Positions 43,303-52,261 of a stretch of 58,212 nt of DNA are shown here, piece after piece (the first letter of the stretch is position 1; every line of letters starts with the position of its first letter). The position numbers were made by a program, and so were the translations under genes. Source of the DNA: Streptomyces sp. AW19M42. GTDB taxonomy: Bacteria; Actinomycetota; Actinomycetes; Streptomycetales; Streptomycetaceae. The notes below the pieces were generated by a model. It did not search any database. It was not told the origin of the DNA and worked only from the letters and a program-made list of their open reading frames with translations. The stretch is taken from NCBI GenBank assembly GCA_000470535.1, contig CBRG010000128.1, forward strand, positions 1-58,212. Direction: 5' to 3'.

Positions 43303-44058
43303 ATGGATCTTGGACTGAAGGACCGTGTGTACATCGTCACCGGGGCGACCCGGGGACTGGGGAACGCCACGGCGCAGGCGCTGGTGGACGACGGCGCGAA
43401 GGTGATCATCACCGGCCGGGACGAGAAGAGCGTCCGGGCCGCCGCCGACGAGCTGGGATCGGACGCCGTCGGGCTCGCCGCCGACAACGCCGACCCGTCC
43501 GTGGCGCAGCGACTGGTGGACGCCGCGCTGGAGGGGTTCGGTCGGCTCGACGGCATCCTCATCAGCGTCGGCGGGCCGGCGCCCGGTTCCGCCGCGGACA
43601 ACACCGACGAGCAGTGGCAGTCGGCCTTCGAATCGGTCTTCCTGGGCGCGGTGCGCCTCGCCCGGGTGGCCGCCGCGGCGCTCGGCGACGGAGGGGCCAT
43701 CGGCTTCGTGCTCTCCGGCTCCGTCCACGAGCCGATCACCGGCCTGACCATCTCCAACGGTCTGCGCCCCGGCCTGGCCGGGTTCGCCAAGTCACTGGCC
43801 AACGAGCTGGGCCCGCGCGGCATCCGGGTGGTGGGCGTGCTGCCGGCCCGGATCGACACGGACCGGGTACGTGAACTGGACGCGCTCTCGGGCGACGCGG
43901 AGGCCTCGCGCACGGCCAACGAGGCGCTCATCCCGCTGCGCCGCTACGGCACCCCGCAGGAGTTCGGCCGGACGGCGGCCTTCCTGCTCTCGCCCGCCGC
44001 CTCGTATCTGACCGGCATCATGGTCCCGGTCGACGGCGGCTCCCGGCACGGCTTCTGA
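43303..44058 (+). CDS. SDR-family protein with an altered active site
   Basis: The 251-residue protein is a short-chain dehydrogenase by fold: VTGATRGLG near residue 12, a residual NAG-like region (ISVGGPAPG), and the C-terminal GIMVPVDGGSRHGF. The catalytic YxxxK is absent. Aligning FAKSLANEL with the usual FxxSLAxEL puts Ser and Arg where Tyr and Lys normally stand (ISNGLRPG). It may bind cofactor without classic catalysis or use another mechanism. It lies 4 bp after the GH15 gene and is clearly co-transcribed with it. Confidence 0.85.
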   Translation: MDLGLKDRVYIVTGATRGLGNATAQALVDDGAKVIITGRDEKSVRAAADELGSDAVGLAADNADPSVAQRLVDAALEGFGRLDGILISVGGPAPGSAADNTDEQWQSAFESVFLGAVRLARVAAAALGDGGAIGFVLSGSVHEPITGLTISNGLRPGLAGFAKSLANELGPRGIRVVGVLPARIDTDRVRELDALSGDAEASRTANEALIPLRRYGTPQEFGRTAAFLLSPAASYLTGIMVPVDGGSRHGF

Positions 44059-44119
44059 CCCGTCCGGCCGGACGGCCGGTACGGACACGGTGGCCGGTAC
44101 GGGGCACGGCGGGCGGAAC

Positions 44120-44171
44120 GGACACGGCGGGCGGGCCGGATGATGACTTCTCCGGCCCGCCCGTCGTGTCC
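44120..44171. terminator. 20-bp bidirectional terminator
   Basis: Arms 44120-44139 and 44152-44171 pair with a single G-U wobble around a 12-nt loop. It lies between the convergent SDR and AmaP genes. The DNA just before it has imperfect GGCCGGTACGG-type repeats. Confidence 0.85.
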
Positions 44172-44182
44172 CGTACGGCCCG

Positions 44183-44770
44183 TCAGCTCACCCGCTCCGC
44201 GCGGTGCTTGACCGCCTTGAGCCGTACCTCGGCGGGCAGCCGGTCGAGCCCCGCGGAATCCCTGGCATGGGCCAGCGCCTCGTCGGTCAGCCGGCCCAGC
44301 GCTTCGTCCGGCGCCGCGTGCGGCTCCATCAGCAGCCGCATCCTGGCCCGCGGTGTACTGCGCTTCCCGGTCAGTACGGTCTGGGCGCGGGCCACCCCGT
44401 CCAGGGCGCCCGCCTCCGCGGCGAGCACACCTTCCAGGGCCCGGCCGCGCAGCAGGGCGCCCTCGCCGTCGCCGCTGTCCACCAGCACTTCGGAGAGCCG
44501 GGCCCGGCGCAGCTGGGCCAGCAGCCACCACAGGGCTAGCACCACGAGGACCGCGAGGACCGCGATCACCGTCGGCCACCACCAGCCCTCCGAGCGCCAG
44601 CGGGTGCGGTCGGCCTCGCTGAGCAGCACGTCGTTCTTCCCTGACCACGGCCACCAGGACGGGACGGAGAGCCCGGTGGCGGCGGCCAGCACTCCGCCGC
44701 CGACGCAGACGAGCACCAGCCCGGCAAGGCCCAGCAGTACCCGGTTGACGGTCCTGAGCACGCCGCTCAC
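44183..44770 (-). CDS. AmaP-like alkaline-shock response membrane anchor protein
   Basis: The 195-residue protein has two transmembrane helices (residues 5-32 and 66-86) joined by a tryptophan-rich external loop (SVPSWWPWSG, WWWPTV), then a cytosolic C-terminal domain of about 110 residues. In Staphylococcus AmaP anchors Asp23 to the membrane. In this cluster two Asp23-like genes lie upstream on the same strand, which supports that role. The start is a GTG at 44770 that overlaps the DUF6286 stop as GTGA. Confidence 0.82.
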   Translation of the reverse strand: MSGVLRTVNRVLLGLAGLVLVCVGGGVLAAATGLSVPSWWPWSGKNDVLLSEADRTRWRSEGWWWPTVIAVLAVLVVLALWWLLAQLRRARLSEVLVDSGDGEGALLRGRALEGVLAAEAGALDGVARAQTVLTGKRSTPRARMRLLMEPHAAPDEALGRLTDEALAHARDSAGLDRLPAEVRLKAVKHRAERVS

Positions 44771-45453
44771 CCCTTCTTCGCCGGACGACGGACATGGACG
44801 GACAGACCGGGCGGCCTGGACAGGCCGAGTTCCGCGATGCCCGTGGAGAGCGCGGCGTCCAGGTCGGCCCGTACGTCGTCGAGTTCACGGAAGTGCGAGA
44901 CGGCCCGCACCCCCACCTTGCGCCGGCGCATCCGGACCCGGACCGACTGCACGCCGGACACCTCGACGGCCCGGTCGCGCAGGACCATCGCGGCCGCGGA
45001 CCGGTCGAGCGCCGCCCGGACGTCCGGGCGGTCCCTGCGCATCGGCAGCAGATCGCGGAGTCCGGGCGTGAGCGCGAGGAGGATCAGCCACAGGCCGATC
45101 GCCGCCGCGACCGCCGCACCGGTCAGCACCCAGACATCGTTCAAGGGCCGCCGCGCCAGCTCGTCGGCCAGCGTGCGGCGCCACTGCATCGCCGGGTGGT
45201 CGGCCCGGACCGCCGCCACGTCGTACAGCAGGAGTCCGGCGCCGCCCAGGACCACCAGCGCGAGGATGCCGGCCGGCACCCGGCGGGCGGACCAGAAGCG
45301 GCCACCGCCGCCCTCGCCCCGGTCCTTGGCGGGCGCCGGCTCGTAGGACGCGCCCGAGGCGGACTGGTCCAGTTCGAGCACGTCCCCGTGCTCCACCGGC
45401 TGGACCGTGGGCAGACGCTGCGTGCTGTGTTCCGGGTTCTGGGGCTCGGTCAT
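44767..45453 (-). CDS. DUF6286-type membrane protein of the Asp23 cluster
   Basis: The 228-residue protein has an N-terminal polar/acidic segment of about 55 residues and two transmembrane helices (VPAGILALVVLGGAGLLLYDV and VLTGAAVAAAIGLWLILLAL). A C-terminal soluble domain (residues 140-228) carries RVRMRRRKVGVRA, resembling the beta-alpha pattern of Asp23 proteins. It lies between an Asp23-like gene and amaP, with four-base overlaps at both ends. It may link the Asp23 proteins and the membrane. The ATG at 45453 follows GGAGGATC. Confidence 0.8.
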   Translation of the reverse strand: MTEPQNPEHSTQRLPTVQPVEHGDVLELDQSASGASYEPAPAKDRGEGGGGRFWSARRVPAGILALVVLGGAGLLLYDVAAVRADHPAMQWRRTLADELARRPLNDVWVLTGAAVAAAIGLWLILLALTPGLRDLLPMRRDRPDVRAALDRSAAAMVLRDRAVEVSGVQSVRVRMRRRKVGVRAVSHFRELDDVRADLDAALSTGIAELGLSRPPGLSVHVRRPAKKG

Positions 45454-45812
45454 CGGATCCTCCCCCGCGCCGCGAGGCTCGCTCCTGAGGGGTGCAGGCG
45501 TTCGACCTGTACGGCCACTTCGGGCACCTCCATCCCCGCCAACGCCTTTACCCGCATCGCGACCCGCTGACGCACCGCGCCGCACTGGCGGCCGATGTCG
45601 CTGGGATATCCGAGCTCAAGACTCACCCGTACCCGGGCCGTGTCACGGTGCACCGTGACCGTGGCGCGCGGCGACGCGCCTTCCTCGGCCGGCTCGTCTA
45701 CGGCCTCCTTCGCCGCCTGCGCGGCGATCTTCGCGACCACCCGGTCGGCGATCCGGGTCTCCCCCCGCTCTGCGGCGGCGACCCGGCCGCCCTCCCCCGA
45801 CACGGCCGTCAC
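45450..45812 (-). CDS. Asp23/Gls24-like protein
   Basis: The 120-residue protein has the Asp23 fold pattern: RIADRVVAKIAAQAAKEA at residues 20-37 (first helix), a beta strand TVTVHRDTARVRVSLELGYP, and a second helix-strand unit (RVAMRVKALAGMEVPEVAVQVERL). It lacks signal and membrane segments and should be cytosolic, held at the membrane by its neighbours. The GTG at 45812 overlaps the preceding gene by four bases (GTGA), and its own stop overlaps the DUF6286 ATG. Confidence 0.8.
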   Translation of the reverse strand: MTAVSGEGGRVAAAERGETRIADRVVAKIAAQAAKEAVDEPAEEGASPRATVTVHRDTARVRVSLELGYPSDIGRQCGAVRQRVAMRVKALAGMEVPEVAVQVERLHPSGASLAARGRIR

Positions 45813-46000
45813 CGCCGTCGGTCGCCGCGATCGCGACTCCGGAAGAAGTCGCCGGGCTCCAGATCACCGTCAACGAAGCGGCCGGCGACGAAGCCGACCG
45901 CCCCCAACGCGGCCACCAGCAGGAAGGCCCCGAACCCGCCGAAATATCCGGCGAATCCGAGCGCCATGCCCGCCACCATGCCGACCACAGCCATGCTCAT
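45809..46000 (-). CDS. small membrane protein of the Asp23 cluster
   Basis: The 63-residue protein is almost entirely one glycine/alanine-rich hydrophobic hairpin (MAVVGMVAGMALGFAGYFGGFGAFLLVAALGAVGFVAG, abridged), followed by an acidic-basic tail DGDLEPGDFFRSRDRGDRRR. The composition suggests two short helices in the membrane and a cytosolic tail. Its stop overlaps the GTG of the following Asp23-like gene. It resembles DUF2273-type small proteins that accompany Asp23/Gls24 genes in other bacteria. Confidence 0.72.
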   Translation of the reverse strand: MSMAVVGMVAGMALGFAGYFGGFGAFLLVAALGAVGFVAGRFVDGDLEPGDFFRSRDRGDRRR

Positions 46001-46032
46001 CGTGCTCTCCTCAACTACCTCGGACCGGAGGA

Positions 46033-46509
46033 CTACTGGAGACGTGGCTCGGGCTGATCGTCGTCGTCCTCCTCGTCGGGCAGCTTCACATCGCTCACCG
46101 CGATGTTGACCTCCACGACTTCGAGACCCGTCATGCGCTCGACGGCCGCGACAACGTTCTCCCGTACGTCACGGGCGACATCCGCGATCGACACGCCGTA
46201 GTCGACGACGATCTCCAGATCGAGGGCGGTCTGCGACTCGCCGACCTCCGCCTTCACGCCCCGGGTGACGGACTTGCCGCCGCCGGGCACCCGGTCGCGC
46301 ACCGCGCCGAAGGTGCGGGACAGGCCGCTGCCCATCGCGTGCACGCCTTCCACATCGCGTGCCGCCATTCCGGCGATCTTCTCGACCACCCCGTCCGCGA
46401 TCGTCGTTCGACCGCGGGTGCCGGGGTCTCCCCCGCCACGCTTGGTCAGTGACGAGCTCGCGTCCGTGTCGGGGTTCTCTGGCCGGTTCCGCTGTGGGGT
46501 CTCGGTCAT
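46033..46509 (-). CDS. Asp23/Gls24 family envelope stress response protein
   Basis: The 158-residue protein has a disordered polar N-terminus (residues 1-32), then the typical Asp23 domain: RTTIADGVVEKIAGMAARDVEGVHAM and the beta unit LDLEIVVDYGVSIADVARDVRENV, with a final VEVNIAVSDVKL. The tail is acidic (DEEDDDD). It is the first gene of the cluster, 32 bp before the small membrane protein. In Firmicutes Asp23 binds AmaP at the membrane and its loss triggers a cell-wall stress response. The ATG at 46509 is divergent from the next gene by 93 bp. Confidence 0.9.
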   Translation of the reverse strand: MTETPQRNRPENPDTDASSSLTKRGGGDPGTRGRTTIADGVVEKIAGMAARDVEGVHAMGSGLSRTFGAVRDRVPGGGKSVTRGVKAEVGESQTALDLEIVVDYGVSIADVARDVRENVVAAVERMTGLEVVEVNIAVSDVKLPDEEDDDDQPEPRLQ

Positions 46510-46602
46510 CGCCGTTCTTCCCTTCGGGGCAGGAATGGACTTCATTGCCCACATTAAGTGCGCTTGCCCCGTCTCGCGCCGTGGATGCGGCAGGCTGGGG
46601 GA

Positions 46603-47328
46603 ATGATGACGGCTGACAGCCCGAACAGGGCCGACGGATGGACAGCTGCGGTACGCCAACGACTCGACCTGGGCAGGTTGCTCCCTCTGGGCGGTCCGGC
46701 GGACGGGGCCTGGATCTCGGAACGGGCCGCGGTCGCGGTGCTCCGCCGGGCGGTACGCGGCCGTGGACCGGGGCCGGTGCTCGGTGAGCTGAGGATCGCG
46801 GTGGCCGATCCGGGCACGGCACCCGACGCACGGGTGCCGTCTCCCCCGAGTGCGCTGCCGCCGGGCCCACTGCGGATCGAGGCGACCATGGCGGCGACGG
46901 CCGAGCAGCCGTTGCCGGCCGCCGCGGCGGCGCTGCGCTCCGCGCTGCTGGCGGCGGCCTCGCTCCGGCTCGGCCTGGTGGTCTGCGAGGTGGATCTCCA
47001 GGTGACGGAGCTGCTGGACACCGAGCCGGAGCGGGCGGAGCCGGAGCCGGACGGGGTGCGCGCGGCGAAACCCGAGGGCACGGCGGGCCGGGCGGCCGCG
47101 GGGGTGGAGGGGGTCTCGACTCTGACCCGGGTGCTGGGCCCGGCGGTGCACACGGGCGCGGACCACGTACGGGTCGAGCTGGCCACGGACGACGGCCACC
47201 GCGCGCTCGACGTGGCGCGCGCGGTGCGGGCGGCGGTGACGGAAGCGGTGGACGGGCATCCGCCGGTCGCGGTGCTGGTCACGGCGGTGACGGGGGCCCC
47301 GGCCGAACCGGACACGCCGGAGGCCTGA
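46603..47328 (+). CDS. hypothetical protein divergent from the Asp23 cluster
   Basis: The 241-residue protein is rich in Ala, Arg and Glu. Two regions look related to the Asp23 fold: around residues 55-150 (AAVAVLRRAVRGRG, ... RLGLVVCEVDLQVTEL) and around 180-235 (LTRVLGPAVHTGADHVRVELATDDGHRALDVARAVR, abridged). I recall relatives being labelled nucleopolyhedrovirus P10 family, which is probably only due to composition. It may be a double Asp23-like protein that acts with the divergent cluster. The first of two adjacent ATGs is given; GGGGG precedes. Confidence 0.7.
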   Translation: MMTADSPNRADGWTAAVRQRLDLGRLLPLGGPADGAWISERAAVAVLRRAVRGRGPGPVLGELRIAVADPGTAPDARVPSPPSALPPGPLRIEATMAATAEQPLPAAAAALRSALLAAASLRLGLVVCEVDLQVTELLDTEPERAEPEPDGVRAAKPEGTAGRAAAGVEGVSTLTRVLGPAVHTGADHVRVELATDDGHRALDVARAVRAAVTEAVDGHPPVAVLVTAVTGAPAEPDTPEA

Positions 47329-47400
47329 GCCGGGCACGCCAGGGGCCGGGGGGCCGCGCACCGAAAGGCCGGAGGCGGGTACCCCCGGCCGGGTGACGGG

Positions 47401-48192
47401 TCAGTCGGACGCGCCCGCCAGGTCGCGCAGCCGACGGCCCTGCGCGGCCCGTTCAGCGGTGCGCTGCTCCTCGTACGTACGCGAGAGGGCGCCGCTCAGC
47501 AGGGCCTTGGTCTCGACGAGGGCGTCGCGCGGGGCGGCCAGCAGTGCGCCGGCCAGGTCGCGGGCGGTTCCTTCGAGCTCCTCGGCGGGCACCACGAGGT
47601 TGGCGAGTCCGGTGCGCTCGGCCTCCGCGGCGTGCACGAAGCGGCCGGTGGCGCAGATTTCGAGCGCGCGTGCATACCCCACCAGGTGCACCAGGGGGTG
47701 CGTGCCGGTGAGGTCGGGCACCAGACCGAGGCTGGTCTCGCGCATGGCGAACTGCACGTCCTCGGCGACGATCCGCAGATCGCAGGCGAGGGCGAGCTGG
47801 AAGCCCGCACCGATGGCGTGCCCCTGGACGGCCGCGATCGACACGAGGTCGTTGCGGCGCCACCAGGTGAACGCGTCCTGGTATTCGGCGATGACCGCGT
47901 CGAGCTCGGCCTCCGGGCCACGCCCCATGTCGAGGAAGGACGGCTCGCCGTCGAAACCCTCGGGGGTGAACGCCTGGCGGTCGAGTCCGGCGGAGAAGGA
48001 CACACCTTCGCCGCGCAGCACGACGACCCGCACACTGCCGGGCAGGGCCCGTCCGGCCTCTGTCAACGCCCGCCACAGAGCGGGGGACTGAGCGTTGCGC
48101 TTGGCCGGATTGGTGAGGGTCACCGTGGCAACCGCGTCGTCGACGGTGAGTCGTACGCCGTCCTTGTCGAGCACAGTGTCGAGCGAGGTCAT
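47401..48192 (-). CDS. enoyl-CoA hydratase/isomerase family protein (crotonase)
   Basis: The 263-residue crotonase has the family pattern: NPAKRNAQSP near residue 28, oxyanion-hole segments SAGLDRQAF and QGHAIGAGFQLALACDLR, and the second loop RETSLGLVPDLTGTHPL. The first catalytic glutamate of hydratases (in GGGFELAL) is replaced by Q in GAGFQLAL, while a glutamate (RETS) is kept at the second position. It may therefore be an isomerase, hydrolase or a different crotonase rather than a true hydratase. The ATG at 48192 is preceded by GGAGGCGC. The gene is single. Confidence 0.85.
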   Translation of the reverse strand: MTSLDTVLDKDGVRLTVDDAVATVTLTNPAKRNAQSPALWRALTEAGRALPGSVRVVVLRGEGVSFSAGLDRQAFTPEGFDGEPSFLDMGRGPEAELDAVIAEYQDAFTWWRRNDLVSIAAVQGHAIGAGFQLALACDLRIVAEDVQFAMRETSLGLVPDLTGTHPLVHLVGYARALEICATGRFVHAAEAERTGLANLVVPAEELEGTARDLAGALLAAPRDALVETKALLSGALSRTYEEQRTAERAAQGRRLRDLAGASD

Positions 48193-48251
48193 GAAGCGCC
48201 TCCGGATCGGGTGCAGTCAGTGCAGTCAGCACAGAGCTAAGTGACTGAACA

Positions 48252-48291
48252 GTAACCACCCGGTCGATCATACGATCGACCGGGTGGCTAC
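48252..48291. terminator. 14-bp hairpin with two GATC sites after gbn
   Basis: CCACCCGGTCGATC (48256-48269) pairs perfectly with 48274-48287 around ATAC, and GTA/TAC extends it after one mismatch. It is 60 bp past the gbn stop and probably its terminator. Each arm contains a GATC. Confidence 0.7.
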
Positions 48292-48350
48292 CACCGAACC
48301 GGTGGGCCACGGAGCGGATCAGACGATCCGCCCCCGTCCGGCGACGACTG

Positions 48351-48572
48351 TCAGGCCGCCGCTGCCTTCTTGCCTCGTGTCGCGCCGCCGCGTCCTCGCA
48401 GCGTCACTCCGGACTCACTGAGCATCCGGTGGACGAACCCGTAGGAGCGGCCGGTTTCCTCGGCCAGCGCCCGGATGCTCGCACCGGAGTCGTACTTCTT
48501 CTTCAGGTCTGCCGCGAGCTTGTCGCGCGCGGCGCCGGTTACCCGGCTGCCCTTCTTCAGAGTCTCGGCCAC
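48351..48572 (-). CDS. gbn: Gbn-like GATC-binding nucleoid-associated helix-turn-helix protein
   Basis: The 73-residue basic protein begins MAETLKKGSRVTGAARDKLA and has a helix-turn-helix (YDSGASIRALAEETGRSYGFVHRML) and a glycine/arginine/lysine tail (RGRGGATRGKKAAAA). It matches SCO1839 (Gbn), a Streptomyces nucleoid-associated protein reported to bind GATC-centred sites and influence sporulation. The GTG at 48572 follows GGAGGCAC; an upstream in-frame ATG has no ribosome site. GATC sites are unusually frequent around this gene, which would allow autoregulation. Confidence 0.88.
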   Translation of the reverse strand: MAETLKKGSRVTGAARDKLAADLKKKYDSGASIRALAEETGRSYGFVHRMLSESGVTLRGRGGATRGKKAAAA

Positions 48573-48912
48573 CCGTGCCTCCTCGTGGGAAGTGCGCTCT
48601 GGACTCTCATGATCACCCCTCGGGGGCTTCCTGGCCACCCATTCGGCAAGGTCCGTGCAACCGGATCATGCCCCGGGAGTGCGCCGGACCGATCGGAATC
48701 CCGCATTCCGCCGTCCCGTGGCAGGCCCTCGGGGAGCGCTACGGGAAAAACGTCCAGGTCAGGGCCGCGCGGATTTTGCGCCCGGAAATGGGTGCGCCCG
48801 GCAGGTATCTGCCGGGCGCCGCGCCGAGGTACGAGACGTACTCACGCAGATGATGGATCACGCGTAGGCCGAATGATCCAGTAGGAGTGGATCAATGGGC
48901 GGCCGCGCCGGC
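48573..48912. other. 340-bp intergenic region between gbn and the ABC-F gene, with terminator and GATC sites
   Basis: GCGCCCGGCAG (48794-48804) pairs perfectly with 48809-48819 around GTAT and is the probable terminator of the ABC-F gene (minus strand). GATC occurs at 48611, 48664, 48691, 48856, 48875 and 48890, four of them as GATCA. This region should hold the gbn promoter, but I cannot point to clear -35/-10 boxes. Confidence 0.6.
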
Positions 48913-50511
<1,599 letters not shown>

Positions 50512-50606
50512 GGGAAAAACTCCAGGGCGGAATGGACGGCGGAGGAACGGCTAGCTATTCACGACTCGAACGCCGCTACTCACGCATACGCACAAGGAGA
50601 GTTGCC

Positions 50607-50708
50607 ATGAGGACCAGTCTACTGGCGGTGTCCAATCGCTTTTCCGCCTGCTCTTGCTCCCCGCCGTCCGGCCCCACCTCAGCGGCGATAAGGGGCATCA
50701 CAGTGTGA
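50607..50708 (+). CDS. possible 33-residue small protein
   Basis: An ATG at 50607 follows AAGGAGAG at a good distance and opens a 33-codon frame (MRTSLLAVSNRFSACSC..., ending GITV) that stops at 50708, 49 bp before the zinc peptidase. It has two cysteines in SACSC and several prolines and serines. It could be a short leader peptide for the peptidase gene. It is divergent from the ABC-F gene. Only the ribosome site supports it. Confidence 0.4.
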   Translation: MRTSLLAVSNRFSACSCSPPSGPTSAAIRGITV

Positions 50709-50757
50709 ACTAGCTGATACTCGGCGCAGGGCGGTGCGCGGAGCAGAGGGTGGTGCC

Positions 50758-51648
50758 ATGCAGTTCGACGACGACGCCGATCTGGACACGTCCGAGGTCC
50801 GGGATGTGCGCGGCAGCCGCGTCCCGGGCGGCAGGGCCACCGTGGGCGGCGGCATCGCGGCGGTCATCGCGCTGATCCTGGGACTGCTCTTCGGCGTCGG
50901 CCCCGACGAGCTCGGCCTCTCCGCCGGCGACTCGGGCACCACCGCGACCGCGTCGTCGGCAGCCCAGGTCGAGCAGACCTGCCGGACCGGCCGGGACGCC
51001 GACACCAAGGATGACTGCCGGGCGGTCGCGGTGGTCAACAGCGTCCAGGACTACTGGGAACAGGAGTTTGCCCGGCGCGGAGCGAGGTACGGGAACGCCC
51101 GCACGGTCCTGTTCACCGACCGGGTCGGCACGGCCTGCGGCTCCGCGACCTCGGCCGTGGGGCCGTTCTACTGCCCCGGGGACCGGCAGGTCTATCTGGA
51201 CCTGGGGTTCTTCGACGAGCTGCGGACCACGTTCGGGGCGAGCGGCGGGCCGTTCGCCCAGGCCTACGTCGTGGCGCACGAGTACGGGCACCACGTGCAG
51301 AACCAGCTGGGGACGCTGGGCCGGACGCAGGACGGGCGGACCGGCGAGAACAGCAACGCGGTGAAGGTGGAACTCCAGGCGGACTGTTACGCCGGGGTCT
51401 GGGCGCACCACGCGACGACGACGCCCGATGAGGCGACGGGCCGGCCGCTGATCACCGAGCTCAACGGGGCGGACATCCGGGACGGACTCGACGCGGCCGC
51501 GGCGGTCGGGGACGACCGGATCCAGGAGAGGTTCCAGGGCCGGGTCACCCCGGAGTCCTGGACGCACGGCTCGGCGGCCCAGCGGCAGCAGTGGTTCACC
51601 ACGGGGTTTCGCGGCGGTGACCCGGCCGGCTGCGACACCCTCCGCTGA
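50758..51648 (+). CDS. neutral zinc metallopeptidase (YpfJ/KPN_02809 family)
   Basis: The 296-residue protein has an N-terminal cytosolic segment (FDDDADLDTSEVRDVRGSR), a transmembrane helix (IAAVIALILGLLFGV) and an extracellular domain. The zinc motif HEYGHH lies in VVAHEYGHHVQNQLG near residue 180, and the third ligand is probably E in ELQADCYAGVWAHH. Four cysteines may form disulfides. The family is widespread, but its substrates are unknown. The ATG at 50758 is preceded by AGAGGGTGG. Confidence 0.9.
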   Translation: MQFDDDADLDTSEVRDVRGSRVPGGRATVGGGIAAVIALILGLLFGVGPDELGLSAGDSGTTATASSAAQVEQTCRTGRDADTKDDCRAVAVVNSVQDYWEQEFARRGARYGNARTVLFTDRVGTACGSATSAVGPFYCPGDRQVYLDLGFFDELRTTFGASGGPFAQAYVVAHEYGHHVQNQLGTLGRTQDGRTGENSNAVKVELQADCYAGVWAHHATTTPDEATGRPLITELNGADIRDGLDAAAAVGDDRIQERFQGRVTPESWTHGSAAQRQQWFTTGFRGGDPAGCDTLR

Positions 51649-51772
51649 CCTGCGGGAACCGCTTCCGTGCCGGCGTCCGGGAGGGCGTTGTCAGTGCCCG
51701 GTGGGAGACTGAGACGCAGATCACATACGAGTCAGGCGCGAGGTTCTGGCGATGCGAGAAGGGGTGAGCGCG

Positions 51773-52186
51773 ATGGCGGGCTCAACGGCAGGTGTGCCGT
51801 CGGTCTTCCCGACGATTCTCTACGACGACGCGAAGGCCGCGATCAGGCTGCTGACGGAGGCCCTCGGCTTCACCGCGGAAGCGGTGTACGAGGGTGAGAA
51901 CGGCACCGTGATGCACGCCGAGCTGTCCTGCGGGAACGGCAGGGTGATGCTGGGCTCCAAGGGCCGCGAGGGGATCTTCGCGAAGGCGATGCGGGGATCG
52001 GGTCCGGCCGGGGTCTACGTGGTGGTCGACGACACCGATGCGCACCATGCGCGGGCGGTGGAGCACGGGGTGGAGATCCTGATGCCGCCCACCGATCAGG
52101 ACTACGGCTCGCGGGACTACATGGCGCGGGACGCGGAGGGCAATGTGTGGAGCTTCGGGACGTACTCCCCTGGGGCGGCGGGCTGA
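51773..52186 (+). CDS. VOC/glyoxalase-family protein
   Basis: The 137-residue protein has the beta-alpha-beta-beta-beta pattern of the vicinal oxygen chelate fold: VFPTILYDDAKAAIRLLTEALGF at the start, EGENGTVMHAELSCGNGRVML, and the second unit GVYVVVDDTDAHHARAVEHGVEIL with the end YMARDAEGNVWSFGTY. It resembles the PhnB-like or bleomycin-resistance-like group; ligand and activity are unknown. I chose the ATG at 51773 with AAGGGGTGAG; an in-frame ATG at 51752 is also possible. Confidence 0.85.
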   Translation: MAGSTAGVPSVFPTILYDDAKAAIRLLTEALGFTAEAVYEGENGTVMHAELSCGNGRVMLGSKGREGIFAKAMRGSGPAGVYVVVDDTDAHHARAVEHGVEILMPPTDQDYGSRDYMARDAEGNVWSFGTYSPGAAG

Positions 52187-52261
52187 CGACGTCCCCGGGA
52201 CCGGCGGGCCGACGGCGGTCCGGTCGGCTGAGGTCTCCCCCGGACCGGCCGGACCGGCTGC

